Shown here piece after piece: positions 45,204 to 53,933 of a DNA stretch of 64,000 nucleotides; position 1 is the stretch's first letter; each line of letters opens with the position of its first letter. The stretch is from assembly GCA_028289375.1 (NCBI GenBank), contig JANQQK010000087.1, positions 1-64,000 of the forward strand, in the 5' to 3' direction. Source of the DNA: Phycisphaerae bacterium. Its GTDB lineage: Bacteria > Planctomycetota > Phycisphaerae > UBA1845. Made by a program: the position numbers and the translations under genes. A model generated the notes under the pieces. That model saw only the letters and a list, made by a program, of their open reading frames with translations. It was not told the DNA's origin and ran no database searches.

Positions 45204-47362
45204 AAGGCACGCGGCAGGCTCAGACGGCTGACTTTTCGGGTCGACATCTGGTCATTGGCGGAAACGTCGTGATCAGTCTCATTGTCGTGGTGGCGATTGT
45301 GGCGCTGCTGCAGTGGATTTCGTTTCACCGCAGCACCAAATTCGACCTGACCAGCTCGGGGCTGAACAGCCTGACGCCGGGAACGGAGCGGCTGGTGGGC
45401 GGCCTTGAGCAGAAGGTCACGCTGACGAGTCTCTATTTCGAGACCGATCTGGAGGATGAGGATCAGGGCAAGTATCGCCGGCGGATCGATGACATGCTGA
45501 GTTTGTATCAGGGTGTGAATCCGTCGATGGTCGAGGTTCGGTCGATCAATCCGCTTCAGGACCATGCGAAACGCGAGGCGTTGATCGAAGATCTGCGAGG
45601 GTTGAAGGTCTTTCGGGATGAGACGGCTTCTTACCAGGAATTGGCGACCCGCTTCGAGAGTGAATTGCTGGGCGAGATCAACGAACTGCTCGAGGGGCAG
45701 TTATCGCAGTTGTCCTTGCTGATCGAGCAAACTGGCGATGAGACGGCGAAGGTGGATCTCGGTCAGATTCAGACGGTGCTCGAGGAGCGGCAGCGGGCGG
45801 TCGCGTTTGCGGCTGAGGATGTGAAAGCGGCCAGCGAAGGCGCCCAGCCGCGGTATGGTGCGGTCAAGTCGGTGCTGACGCAGTTGTACACGGGCGTGAC
45901 GCGGGATCTGAACAGCATTTTGACGTTTGTTCAGCAGGTGCAGGCGCAGCGCACGTCGATGCCGGAAGCAGTGAAGGTATTTCTCGCGGGTTTGGAAAAA
46001 ACGTATCGGCCGGTGATCGCGCGACTGGAAGGCGAGACGACGACGGCGCGGAATCTCGAGCGTCTTGAGTTCGAAGCGGTGCTGCAGCAATTGGCGCCGA
46101 CGTCCAACGCGATCGTCGTCTACACGGGTGACGATGCGAAGGTGGTCAACTTCAACGACGTTTGGCCGACGGCTGATCCAAGTGCCGCACAGGCGGGTTT
46201 TGCGCGGCGGTTGTTTCGCGGCGAGGAGAAGGTGACGTCAGCAATTCTGCAGTTGACGGTGAAGGAAAAGACGGCGGTGGTGTTCGCGCGGTTCGGGGGT
46301 CAGCCGCTGTTCGTGGGTGGCGGCGTTCCGGGTATGCCAGCGATGGGCGGTGGTCCGGGTCCTTACACGCAGATGAAGACGCTGTTGGAGGATACGAATT
46401 TCGTTGTGAAGGAGTGGGACGTATCGTCGATGGATTCGCCGCCGGAGATCGACCCGCCGCCGGTGCGGACGATCTACGTGGTGATGCGTCCGGTGAATCC
46501 GCCGCCGAGTTTTGGTCAGCCTCAGCAGCAGGGTGAGTTCAATGCGTTGCACAAGCAGCGCGTGCTTGATGCACTTGGAGAGAATCCACGTGCGATATTC
46601 ATTGCGGGATGGATGCCCGGAGCGTTCGGTGCGTTTCCGGAAGCGTATCAATATGATGATTATCTGTCGGGGACTTGGGGTATTCGGGTTGCATCGGACT
46701 TTCTGATCCTGGAGGCGTTTCCCTATCCGGGCAAGCCTGGCGAGATGGCGCTGACCCAGCAGAGCTTCATGATCGGCGAGTTGGCTCATTCGCAGCATCC
46801 GATCGTGAAGGGGATGGTCGGCGGTCAGGCGTCGATGCGGCTGGCGTGTCCGATCGAGATCGTGGGCGAGGCGCCGGAGGGCGTGGCGACCGAGAAGCTG
46901 GTCTGGCGTGATGCGTCGGACGGGTTGTGGGGTATTCGCGACTTCACGACGTATGAAGAGCGCGTGCGTGCCGGTAAGTCGGTGACGAAGGCGGAGGGTG
47001 ACATTGCGGGTCCATTCACGTTGGCGGTGTCGGCGGAGAAGGGTGACGGCAAGCTTGTGGTGGTGAGTGGTCGGTCGCCGTTTTCGGATGACTGGGCGTT
47101 GGCGCCTGCGTTGGTGATGACGAGTCAGGGTTTCACGATGCGTCAGCGGAACCCGGGCAATGTGCACCTTTTGGTTAATTCGCTGCATTGGCTGAACGAC
47201 CGCGAGGAGTGGTTGGACGTGGGCAAGCCTGTGAACATCGGGACGATTGCGATCGACCAGAAGTCGGGTGCGCTGACGGCGGTGAAGGCGTTTGCGTATG
47301 CGGGTTGGCCTGCGACGGCGTTGGTGGTTGGTGGGATCGTGTGGTGGACGCGGCGACGGTAG
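45194..47362 (+). CDS. GldG-like membrane-anchored periplasmic protein of the ABC operon
   Basis: This 722-residue protein has an N-terminal helix (VVISLIVVVAIVALLQWI), a large extracytoplasmic region and a C-terminal helix (WPATALVVGGIVWWT). The start of the soluble part (STKFDLTSSGLNSLTPGTERLV) is the recognisable Gldg/ABC-transporter-associated signature. The middle part is coiled-coil-like (residues about 160-270). Family members act with the ATPase and permease genes. In gliding Bacteroidetes the analogous set is GldA/F/G, but no gliding is implied here. Start overlaps the permease gene. Confidence 0.87.
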   Translation: MAVEGTRQAQTADFSGRHLVIGGNVVISLIVVVAIVALLQWISFHRSTKFDLTSSGLNSLTPGTERLVGGLEQKVTLTSLYFETDLEDEDQGKYRRRIDDMLSLYQGVNPSMVEVRSINPLQDHAKREALIEDLRGLKVFRDETASYQELATRFESELLGEINELLEGQLSQLSLLIEQTGDETAKVDLGQIQTVLEERQRAVAFAAEDVKAASEGAQPRYGAVKSVLTQLYTGVTRDLNSILTFVQQVQAQRTSMPEAVKVFLAGLEKTYRPVIARLEGETTTARNLERLEFEAVLQQLAPTSNAIVVYTGDDAKVVNFNDVWPTADPSAAQAGFARRLFRGEEKVTSAILQLTVKEKTAVVFARFGGQPLFVGGGVPGMPAMGGGPGPYTQMKTLLEDTNFVVKEWDVSSMDSPPEIDPPPVRTIYVVMRPVNPPPSFGQPQQQGEFNALHKQRVLDALGENPRAIFIAGWMPGAFGAFPEAYQYDDYLSGTWGIRVASDFLILEAFPYPGKPGEMALTQQSFMIGELAHSQHPIVKGMVGGQASMRLACPIEIVGEAPEGVATEKLVWRDASDGLWGIRDFTTYEERVRAGKSVTKAEGDIAGPFTLAVSAEKGDGKLVVVSGRSPFSDDWALAPALVMTSQGFTMRQRNPGNVHLLVNSLHWLNDREEWLDVGKPVNIGTIAIDQKSGALTAVKAFAYAGWPATALVVGGIVWWTRRR

Positions 47363-47390
47363 TGTTGAGACGGGGTGGGAGGATGACATC

Positions 47391-49784
47391 ATGAATTTCA
47401 AGACGACGGCGGTCATGCTGATCCTGTTGGGCGTGTTGCTGGGTGGTGTCTATTTCATCCGCTTGCAGGAATCGAAGCGGCCCAAGACGGTGTCCGAGCC
47501 GCCCAAGCCACCGATGGAGCTGGCAGCGACGCCATTGTTCGATCCGCCGCTGGGCGATGTTGTGAAGCTCGTGTGTTCGCAGCGTGGGGAGCCGGACTGG
47601 GTGTTCGAGAAGACGGTGGAGGCTGATGGGCCTGGGGTTTGGCGTTTGACCGCGCCTTTTGAAGCGGAAGTGCCGCAATGGGAGGCGACGGGGATTGTCA
47701 ATCGATTGAAGGACTTGAAGTACCAAATTGCCTATGGTGCGGACGAACAGGCGGCGGTTTCGCTTGACGAGGCGGGTTTGCAGAGGCCTAAATTCACGGT
47801 TGAGCTTTTTGAAGAGAGTGGGACGCAGCACAAGGTGCGGATCGGTCGGCCTGCGTCGAATTCGACGCACTACGTTGGGGCGGGAGATCTAGAAGATGTG
47901 TTCGTCGTGCAGGGGTCGCTGACGAATCTGCTCAAGCAGAACATCTATGAGTATCGCGAGCGGGCGATGCTGTCCTTCGATGCGAGCAAGGCCGTTTCGG
48001 TTGAGTTCAACGTTCTGGAGGATGCAGAGAATGACCTGCGGACGACGTATCGGCTTGTGAAGGCGGGGGGTGACTGGCAGTTTGAAGAGCCGCTCGTGGA
48101 CGATGCGGTGGACAAGCCGGTGATGGATGCGTTGGCGGCGATGAGCAATCTGCGTGCGTCGGCGTGGGTGGCGGCGGATGCGTCGGACGTGTTTGCACGG
48201 TATGGGTTGGCACCACCGAAGGTTGATATCGAGGTCACTTGCGAGGAGACGGTGACGATTGATGGGGAACCGGGCGGTGATGATGCAGACGCAGCTTCAT
48301 CCGAACCGTTGACGGAGACGGTGCTGAAGCAATATCGGTTGTACATTGCGACGCGAAGTCCGCTGGGTGACAGCAATTTGGTTTACGCCAAGCTCGATAC
48401 CGATGGCGGGGTGGCGACGATCACCAAGAATATCGCGGACAAGATGACACCTGCGATGGAGACTTGGCGGGACATGTCGGTCGTGCAGACGGACGTGGCG
48501 GACGTGGAGCGTCTGACGATTACGGCGCGTGAAGGTGGTATGGCGACGCTTGTTCGCAACGAAGTGGGATCGTGGGTATTTGAGCGTAGTGGGGAGTCGG
48601 CGGATACTTCGTCGGTGCGTGAACTGGTTACGACGATGTCGGAGCTGGATGCGTTTGCGTACGTGCATCACGCCAATCCGAAGAACCCGGAGTTCGGGCT
48701 GATCAACCCGGCTGCCAGGATTGAGATGAAGGTGGCAGGTTCGGATGACGTGGCGATTGTGAAGGTTGGGAATCCGACTGACCCTGCCGGCAAGCGGGCG
48801 TATTACCTGCAGCGCGGCGATTCGGAGGAAGTGGCGAAGATTCGTTCGGGGCAGGCGGAGGTGTTGCTGCGGGAGCCGATTCGGTATCGCGATCGCACGG
48901 TGATGCAGTTGGCGGTGAGCGAGATTCAGGAAATCCGGCTCGATCGGCTGCGATCGGACAGCAGCGATTACGTGACGACGACGGTGGTGAACAATGCGGG
49001 GACCTGGCGATTGACCGCACCGTTCGCAGATGACGCGGACATGACGGCGGCTGCGACGATGGCGGCGAAGCTGGCGGACCTTCGTGCGGTCAGCATGGTG
49101 CCGGAAAGTGATCGGGATGCGAAGGCTGCGTTCGCCAAGCCGGCGGTGATTGCGTCCATGACACATGCCAAGCCGCCGGTGCTTCACTTGGACTCGGAAG
49201 GGGAATCGGTGACGTCTTCGGTTGGCTCGGAGGTGGTGGCGATCAAGATTGGCGAGCATGGGGGGCGTGTTTTTGCCAAGCGGGACGACAAGGCGGCGAT
49301 GTATGAGGTTTCCAAGGGCGTGCTTGAGGCTGCGATGGCGGACCTGCATGACAAGTCGGTCTGGTCGTTTGAGATGTCGCAAGTGAAGCGTGTCACCGTT
49401 GCGGTTGATGGTGTGTCGCACGGGTTCGAGCGTGGGCAGACGGGATGGTACTACGCGCCGGAACCGGCGTTGCCGATTGATGGCAAGAAGGTTGACAATC
49501 TGGTTTTGCAGTTGGGCGATCTCAAGCTGCGTCGTTACGTCGCGTATGGCGTGAAGGGTCTGCAGAAGTACGGACTCGACAAGCCTGATCGGTCCGTTAC
49601 CATCTCGACCGATGAGGGGAAGACGCTCGAACTGATGGTCTCCCGGAAGGTCGACGCGTCCGACGCGGAAAGAAGTGTTTTCGCTGCGATCAAGGGTGTA
49701 CCGCATGTATTTCTGATGACTCCGAACACGGTGTCGCGGATCGCGGTGAATATGGACGAATACGAGACCGATGGCGGCACGTGA
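47391..49784 (+). CDS. DUF4340 repeat protein of the ABC operon
   Basis: The 797-residue product starts with one membrane helix (VMLILLGVLLGGVYFI). The long extracytoplasmic part contains several copies of a DUF4340 motif: Trp, a polar core, then a hydrophobic helix. Examples are VWRLTAPFEAEVPQ, DWQFEEPLVDDAVDK, SWVFERSGESADTS, TWRLTAPFADDADM and GWYYAPEPALPIDG. GGGAGG precedes the ATG. DUF4340 proteins are known partners of GldG-like proteins. Function unknown; probably the substrate-contacting outer part of the complex. The sixA gene overlaps the 3' end by 14 bases. Confidence 0.87.
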   Translation: MNFKTTAVMLILLGVLLGGVYFIRLQESKRPKTVSEPPKPPMELAATPLFDPPLGDVVKLVCSQRGEPDWVFEKTVEADGPGVWRLTAPFEAEVPQWEATGIVNRLKDLKYQIAYGADEQAAVSLDEAGLQRPKFTVELFEESGTQHKVRIGRPASNSTHYVGAGDLEDVFVVQGSLTNLLKQNIYEYRERAMLSFDASKAVSVEFNVLEDAENDLRTTYRLVKAGGDWQFEEPLVDDAVDKPVMDALAAMSNLRASAWVAADASDVFARYGLAPPKVDIEVTCEETVTIDGEPGGDDADAASSEPLTETVLKQYRLYIATRSPLGDSNLVYAKLDTDGGVATITKNIADKMTPAMETWRDMSVVQTDVADVERLTITAREGGMATLVRNEVGSWVFERSGESADTSSVRELVTTMSELDAFAYVHHANPKNPEFGLINPAARIEMKVAGSDDVAIVKVGNPTDPAGKRAYYLQRGDSEEVAKIRSGQAEVLLREPIRYRDRTVMQLAVSEIQEIRLDRLRSDSSDYVTTTVVNNAGTWRLTAPFADDADMTAAATMAAKLADLRAVSMVPESDRDAKAAFAKPAVIASMTHAKPPVLHLDSEGESVTSSVGSEVVAIKIGEHGGRVFAKRDDKAAMYEVSKGVLEAAMADLHDKSVWSFEMSQVKRVTVAVDGVSHGFERGQTGWYYAPEPALPIDGKKVDNLVLQLGDLKLRRYVAYGVKGLQKYGLDKPDRSVTISTDEGKTLELMVSRKVDASDAERSVFAAIKGVPHVFLMTPNTVSRIAVNMDEYETDGGT

Positions 49785-50295
49785 ACTGGAACTGTTGATC
49801 ATTCGTCACGGCGAGGCGACGCCCGTCGGTTCGCCCGGGGTGGGTAGTGATCGCGAGCGGACGCTGAGTGCGACCGGCGTCGACAAGACCAAGCGTGCTG
49901 CTGCGGCGTTGAATCGGTTGGGGATCCGGTTGAACGCGGTGTTGACCAGTCCGTATCCGCGTGCCCATCAGACGGCTGAGATTCTGTGTGAACGGCTTGA
50001 ACGTGCGCCGCAGTTGCGTGCATGCGACGCGTTGTCGTGTGATGCGGACATGGGTCGTCTGATGGAAGAGTTGAACCGGGTGGCCGAGTTGAAGGCGGTC
50101 GGGGTTTGTGGGCATGAGCCTGACTTGTCGCGGCTGACGGCGCGATTGCTGGCGAATGACGATCGGCCTCGATTGGTGTTTCATACCGGGTCGATGGCGT
50201 ACATGCATGTGGAACTGAACGGGTCGACGCCGTCGTCGCTGTTGCACTGGTTCCTCGATTCGCGGCAGCTCGACTGGATCGCGCAGGCACCGTAG
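49771..50295 (+). CDS. sixA: SixA-like phosphohistidine phosphatase
   Basis: This 174-residue histidine phosphatase of the phosphoglycerate-mutase-like superfamily has the catalytic LIIRHGEAT motif at residues 9-17. It also has the conserved Arg in LTSPYPRAHQTAE and a second His in GVCGHEPDLSRL. SixA removes phosphate from histidine on Hpt domains, as shown for ArcB in E. coli. The gene starts inside the DUF4340 gene by 14 bases, so it is co-translated with the ABC operon. An Hpt gene precedes the operon. Confidence 0.88.
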   Translation: MAARELELLIIRHGEATPVGSPGVGSDRERTLSATGVDKTKRAAAALNRLGIRLNAVLTSPYPRAHQTAEILCERLERAPQLRACDALSCDADMGRLMEELNRVAELKAVGVCGHEPDLSRLTARLLANDDRPRLVFHTGSMAYMHVELNGSTPSSLLHWFLDSRQLDWIAQAP

Positions 50296-50337
50296 TTTCG
50301 CTGCGGGTTATTCCTTTTCTGATTGCGAGGTGTTCTG

Positions 50338-51228
50338 ATGAACGTGGCCATCACGGGCGCGACGGGGTTTCTTGGTCGTTACATCGTGAACCACCTGACG
50401 GGTGCGGGGCATGCTTGTCGGTGCTGGTATCGGGCGGAGAGTGATCGGTCGGGATTTGATGAGGAGGGGAGGATCGAGTGGATCGAGGGCGAACTGAATG
50501 ACGATGCTGCGGCGGAGTCGATCGTGGCTGGTCAGGATGCGGTGGTGCATGCGGCGTTGTGGCGACCGGGGGTTGGGTTTCGCGGGGCGGAGGGGGAGTT
50601 GGGTGCGTTTGTGTCGCGGAATGTTGTGGGGACGATCAGGCTGATTGAGGCTGCGCGGGCGGCGGGGGTGCCGCGGTTTGTGTTCATTTCGACGTGTGCG
50701 GTGCATGAGGTGATTCTGGAGGATCGTGCGTTGGATGAGGCGCATCCGACGTGGGCGATGACGCACTATGGGGCGCACAAGGCGGCGATCGAGCAGTTTG
50801 TGTCGTCGTCGGGGTTGGGGCATGGGTATGATATTTGTGCGTTACGGCCAACAGGGATCTATGGGTTGGCGACGCCGGCGTCTGCGAGCAAGTGGTACGA
50901 CCTGGTGCATGCGGTGAAGCGGGGCGAGGACGTGGCGTCGGACAAGGGGGGCAAGGAGGTGCATGCGGCGGACGTCGCGAAGGCTGTCGATATTTTGCTG
51001 ACAGCCGACTGCGTGGCTGGGCAGATGTACAACTGTTATGACATGTACGTGTCGGTGGCGCGGGTGGCGACGATGGCGAAGGAGCTGACGGGTAGCGGGT
51101 CGGTGGTTTCGTCGTTGAATAAGGGGCCTAAGCACCAGATCGAGACAGGGAAGCTGCGGGCGTTGGGGATGGAGTTTGGTGGGGAGGCGTTGTTGCGGCG
51201 GACTGTTGAGGAGTTGCTCGCGCACTGA
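50338..51228 (+). CDS. NAD-dependent epimerase/dehydratase (extended SDR)
   Basis: This 296-residue extended short-chain dehydrogenase has the Rossmann signature GATGFLGRYIV at the N-terminus, the VVHAALWRPG segment, FISTCAVHE and the catalytic YxxxK pair in THYGAHKAAIE. The later ALRPTGIYG block is typical of nucleotide-sugar epimerases and related reductases. Substrate unknown. The ATG at 50338 is preferred to one at 50323 because GCGAGG lies in between. It ends 4 bases before the convergent membrane protein gene. Confidence 0.88.
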   Translation: MNVAITGATGFLGRYIVNHLTGAGHACRCWYRAESDRSGFDEEGRIEWIEGELNDDAAAESIVAGQDAVVHAALWRPGVGFRGAEGELGAFVSRNVVGTIRLIEAARAAGVPRFVFISTCAVHEVILEDRALDEAHPTWAMTHYGAHKAAIEQFVSSSGLGHGYDICALRPTGIYGLATPASASKWYDLVHAVKRGEDVASDKGGKEVHAADVAKAVDILLTADCVAGQMYNCYDMYVSVARVATMAKELTGSGSVVSSLNKGPKHQIETGKLRALGMEFGGEALLRRTVEELLAH

Positions 51229-51232
51229 TCAA

Positions 51233-51799
51233 TCAAATCACTGTGTGTCCGCATTCGGGGCAGCGATTCGAAGGCAGTCCATAGAGCGGGTATCCACACT
51301 CCGGGCACTGAGTCTCGCGAATTTCGTCGTCATCCACAGATCGGCAAACGAACCACGACATGAGCAAGCCGGCGGCACTGCCTATGAGCACTGCGGGTAG
51401 TAGAAACGTGGTCGGCCCGAGGGCGTACGCCACACCGCTCGTAGATTCACCTCGTGAATAGCGTCCATCGTATCTCGTGCATGCGAGCGAAAAATGCATG
51501 TAGAACGTGGCGATCAACCCCAGCAGCATGCCACATCCGATGGTGCAGACGCGACGGATCCGCTTGTGGAGCGAAAAGCGGTGCCAATCGTTGCCGGTGT
51601 CGAGTGTCTTGTACCAGTGGAATGCGAACACGAGAGAATGGACCATGCCGATCAGCAGCCAGGTGGCCACGACGTGGATGTTCAGCGTTTTGGTAGATCG
51701 GACGGCCCACCTGCCGAGCAGATTGGCGACGACAACGGTGAGAATTGGCAGCCACACGACCGTGATCATCAGGAGTGTGACTCTGTTTGCGCGTCGCAT
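51233..51799 (-). CDS. Membrane protein with C-terminal CPECG zinc-ribbon
   Basis: The 188-residue protein has four hydrophobic segments: LLMITVVWLPILTVVVANLL, VVATWLLIGMVHSLVFAF, IGCGMLLGLIATFYMHF and FLLPAVLIGSAAGLLMSW. The C-terminal CPECGYPLYGLPSNRCPECG is a compact four-Cys zinc ribbon, a frequent tail in planctomycetes. The ribbon probably faces the cytoplasm. Function not known. It is convergent with the epimerase and divergent from mutM (43 bases apart). Confidence 0.78.
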   Translation of the reverse strand: MRRANRVTLLMITVVWLPILTVVVANLLGRWAVRSTKTLNIHVVATWLLIGMVHSLVFAFHWYKTLDTGNDWHRFSLHKRIRRVCTIGCGMLLGLIATFYMHFSLACTRYDGRYSRGESTSGVAYALGPTTFLLPAVLIGSAAGLLMSWFVCRSVDDDEIRETQCPECGYPLYGLPSNRCPECGHTVI

Positions 51800-51842
51800 G
51801 TTGGGCCATCCCTGCCTATGAGATACGCACTATACTACGGAC

Positions 51843-52661
51843 ATGCCTGAATTGCCGGAAGCGGAGACGATTGCGCGGGAGCTGGATGGGACGTTGACGT
51901 CGCGCGTGGTGTGCGGGGTGTCGCTGCTGCGCGCGGATGTGTTTCGGGGGGATCGGGGGGCGTTGGCGGGGCTGGTGGGGCAGCGGGTGGAAAAGTCGGC
52001 GCGGCGGGGCAAGCGGGTGACGGTTCAGTTTGAGGGTGGCGAGCGGCTGGTGTTTGCGCTGGGGATGAGCGGGCGGTTGGCGGTGGTGTCGGCTGATGCG
52101 AAGGTTGAGGTGCATACGCATCTGCGGGTGGGGTTTGATGGTGGCGTGGAGTTGCGGTTTTGTGATCCGCGGCGGTTTGGCGGGGTGTATCTGTTTGCGA
52201 AAGGTGCTGCGGTCGTCGGTGAGCGATTGGGGGCGTTGGGGCCTGAGCCGTTGGAGATTTCGGCGCAGGCGTTTCATGGGTTGCTCGATCGTCGGCGGCA
52301 GATCAAGGCATTGTTGATGGACCAGGCGGTGATCGCGGGGTTGGGGAATATTTACGCCGATGAGGCGTTGCATCGGGCGGGGGTGCATCCGATGCGGCTG
52401 GGGGCGGAGTTGAGCGAGGTTGAGCGGCGGGCGTTGTGGCGGGGGATGCGATCGGTGTTGCGGGCGGCGATCAAGCACCGCGGGACGACGCTGGTGGACT
52501 ATCGCGATCCTGACGGGGCGCCGGGGAGTTTTCAGCGGAAACACCGGGTGTACCGTCGCGATGGGCAGCCGTGTCGCACGTGCGGCGTGATGATCGACAA
52601 GATTGTGGCCAACGGGCGGTCGACGCATTTCTGCCCGCAGTGTCAGGCGCTGGGCGAGTAG
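51843..52661 (+). CDS. mutM: Formamidopyrimidine-DNA glycosylase (Fpg/MutM)
   Basis: The enzyme excises 8-oxoguanine and other oxidised purines and cleaves the abasic strand. The 272-residue product has the catalytic N-terminus MPELPE, the LVFALGMSGRL block and the helix-two-turn-helix segment GLGNIYADEALHRAGVHP. The C-terminal zinc finger has Cys pairs CRTCG and CPQC. It appears complete and functional. The last 236 bp before the divergent tail (52410-52645) occur again at 53615-53850 with about 94% identity. That duplicate bounds a region carrying a single unrelated gene. Confidence 0.95.
   Translation: MPELPEAETIARELDGTLTSRVVCGVSLLRADVFRGDRGALAGLVGQRVEKSARRGKRVTVQFEGGERLVFALGMSGRLAVVSADAKVEVHTHLRVGFDGGVELRFCDPRRFGGVYLFAKGAAVVGERLGALGPEPLEISAQAFHGLLDRRRQIKALLMDQAVIAGLGNIYADEALHRAGVHPMRLGAELSEVERRALWRGMRSVLRAAIKHRGTTLVDYRDPDGAPGSFQRKHRVYRRDGQPCRTCGVMIDKIVANGRSTHFCPQCQALGE
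52410..52645 (+). repeat. Left copy of a 236-bp direct repeat (3' part of mutM)
   Basis: This is the upstream member of a direct repeat, with the other copy at 53615-53850. No gaps are needed to align them; I count 15 mismatches by hand, of which 11 are silent third-position changes. Confidence 0.9.
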
Positions 52662-52684
52662 GCGGTGGGCTTCCGACGGCCAAG

Positions 52685-53473
52685 TCACAAATTAATGAGA
52701 ATCACGACGACAGACGCGATGATCGCCAACGGAAGCACAATCGAACTGAGCACGCAGATTGCGACCGTTTGGCCATCCGCTAGTCCGGATTTCTTAAGCG
52801 CCCACAGATTCTGGATGACATAGCAGGGTGCGGCGATGCAGCCGGGAAGCCCCCAATAGCCCATTGCGGCTGTTCGCAAGCAGGCTCGAATTGTTTCGCC
52901 CGAGATGTGATCAGGGCAGAGAACGTGACGCGTTGGAACGAGTTTCGAGCTGAATGCTATGGGTGCCAAGCCAACGCTTGAATATGTGTTTAACGTAATG
53001 GCGTGTACTGGTGATGCGCCGCATTTCTCACATTGAATGATCCGAAATTCCTGAGTTTCATTGTTTGGGGTGAGAGCTTGTTCTTGTTTGCATTCGCGGG
53101 CATGCTGGGCAAGAATATCAAGAAACTTCTCGACCCTTCTTCGATTGAAACGAAGAAACCCAATTTTGGTGAAGTTGAACGCCAACTCTTCGCCGGCGAT
53201 GGTGTCTAGGAATGTGATGCAGCCGCCTTTCTTGGTTAGCCGCCACTCTGTTATGGACGGTATCGGAATGCTCAGTGTCTCGCTGACCCAGAGGTATTCC
53301 TTGCAGAGCTTGAGATATACCGGGATTGGATGAGCGTCGTAACTTCCCTTTTCGTTGGCCAAGTAGAATTTCTCAGCGTGAATGATCTCGTGGCGTGTTG
53401 GTTTGGGGCGTCGGTAGGGATTTCCGGGGGCGATGTCTCTGTTGTTTCTAATCATGCGGAGCCAACTCATCAT
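52685..53473 (-). CDS. Membrane protein with treble-clef-like metal motif, AT-richer than neighbours
   Basis: The 262-residue protein starts at tandem ATGs without a clear ribosome site. A soluble N-terminal part (IPSITEWRLTKKGGCITFLDT, residues about 60-130) is followed by a putative metal site with CEKCG and CPDH about 45 residues apart. The end holds three hydrophobic segments (GYWGLPGCIAAPCYVI, VAICVLSSIVLPLAIIASVVVILI). Base composition is visibly lower in GC than mutM and mtnP. It lies in the opposite orientation inside the segment bounded by the mutM repeat, so it is probably the cargo of an insertion. No family recognised. Confidence 0.65.
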   Translation of the reverse strand: MMSWLRMIRNNRDIAPGNPYRRPKPTRHEIIHAEKFYLANEKGSYDAHPIPVYLKLCKEYLWVSETLSIPIPSITEWRLTKKGGCITFLDTIAGEELAFNFTKIGFLRFNRRRVEKFLDILAQHARECKQEQALTPNNETQEFRIIQCEKCGASPVHAITLNTYSSVGLAPIAFSSKLVPTRHVLCPDHISGETIRACLRTAAMGYWGLPGCIAAPCYVIQNLWALKKSGLADGQTVAICVLSSIVLPLAIIASVVVILINL

Positions 53474-53614
53474 CTATCGCAAGAGAAACATATGCTGCTC
53501 CAGATCGTGGCGATTTGCGGAGTCCAGCATGGACGTATGCGATAGTAGCTTTAGTGGAAGCGGGATTCAATCCCCCGAAGACGTTGGGGTAGCGATACGT
53601 GACTTGGGGCGTTC

Positions 53615-53869
53615 TTGAGTGAGGTTGAGCGTCGCGCGTTGTGGCGGGGGATGCGATCGGTGTTGCGGGCGGCGATTGAGCATCGTGGGACGACGCTGGT
53701 TGACTATCGCGATCCTGACGGGGCGCCGGGGAGTTCTCAGCGGAAGCACCGGGTGTACCGTCGCGACGGGCAGCCGTGTCGCACGTGTGGCGTGATGATC
53801 GACAAGATTGTGGCCAACGGGCGGTCGACGCACTTCTGCCCGAATTGTCAACCGATACGATCCGCGTAG
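53615..53869 (+). pseudogene. Duplicated 3' fragment of mutM (right copy of the direct repeat)
   Basis: The 84 codons up to a TAG encode the C-terminal part of Fpg including the zinc finger (CRTCG, FCPNC), but they lack the catalytic N-terminus and the helix-two-turn-helix. The reading frame is intact, and it differs from the full gene by Lys to Glu, Phe to Ser and Gln to Asn plus 11 silent changes in the first 236 bp. Its last residues (QPIRSA) differ from those of the intact gene. Upstream of TTG 53615 homology fades quickly; the reading then runs into a stop. It is not expected to make a functional glycosylase. Confidence 0.88.
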
Positions 53870-53933
53870 ATTGGGTGCGTATGATTCAGCAGGTCAGGCA
53901 ACCGGATCGGCGACGGTTCGGGAGGAGGTCTAC

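Noticed and set aside
53555-53580. T-arm-like GCGGGATTCAATCCCCC segment left of the duplicated mutM end
   Set aside because: It looked like a tRNA 3' end serving as an attachment site, but the stem pairing is poor, no CCA or acceptor pairing follows, and no other tRNA arms are present.
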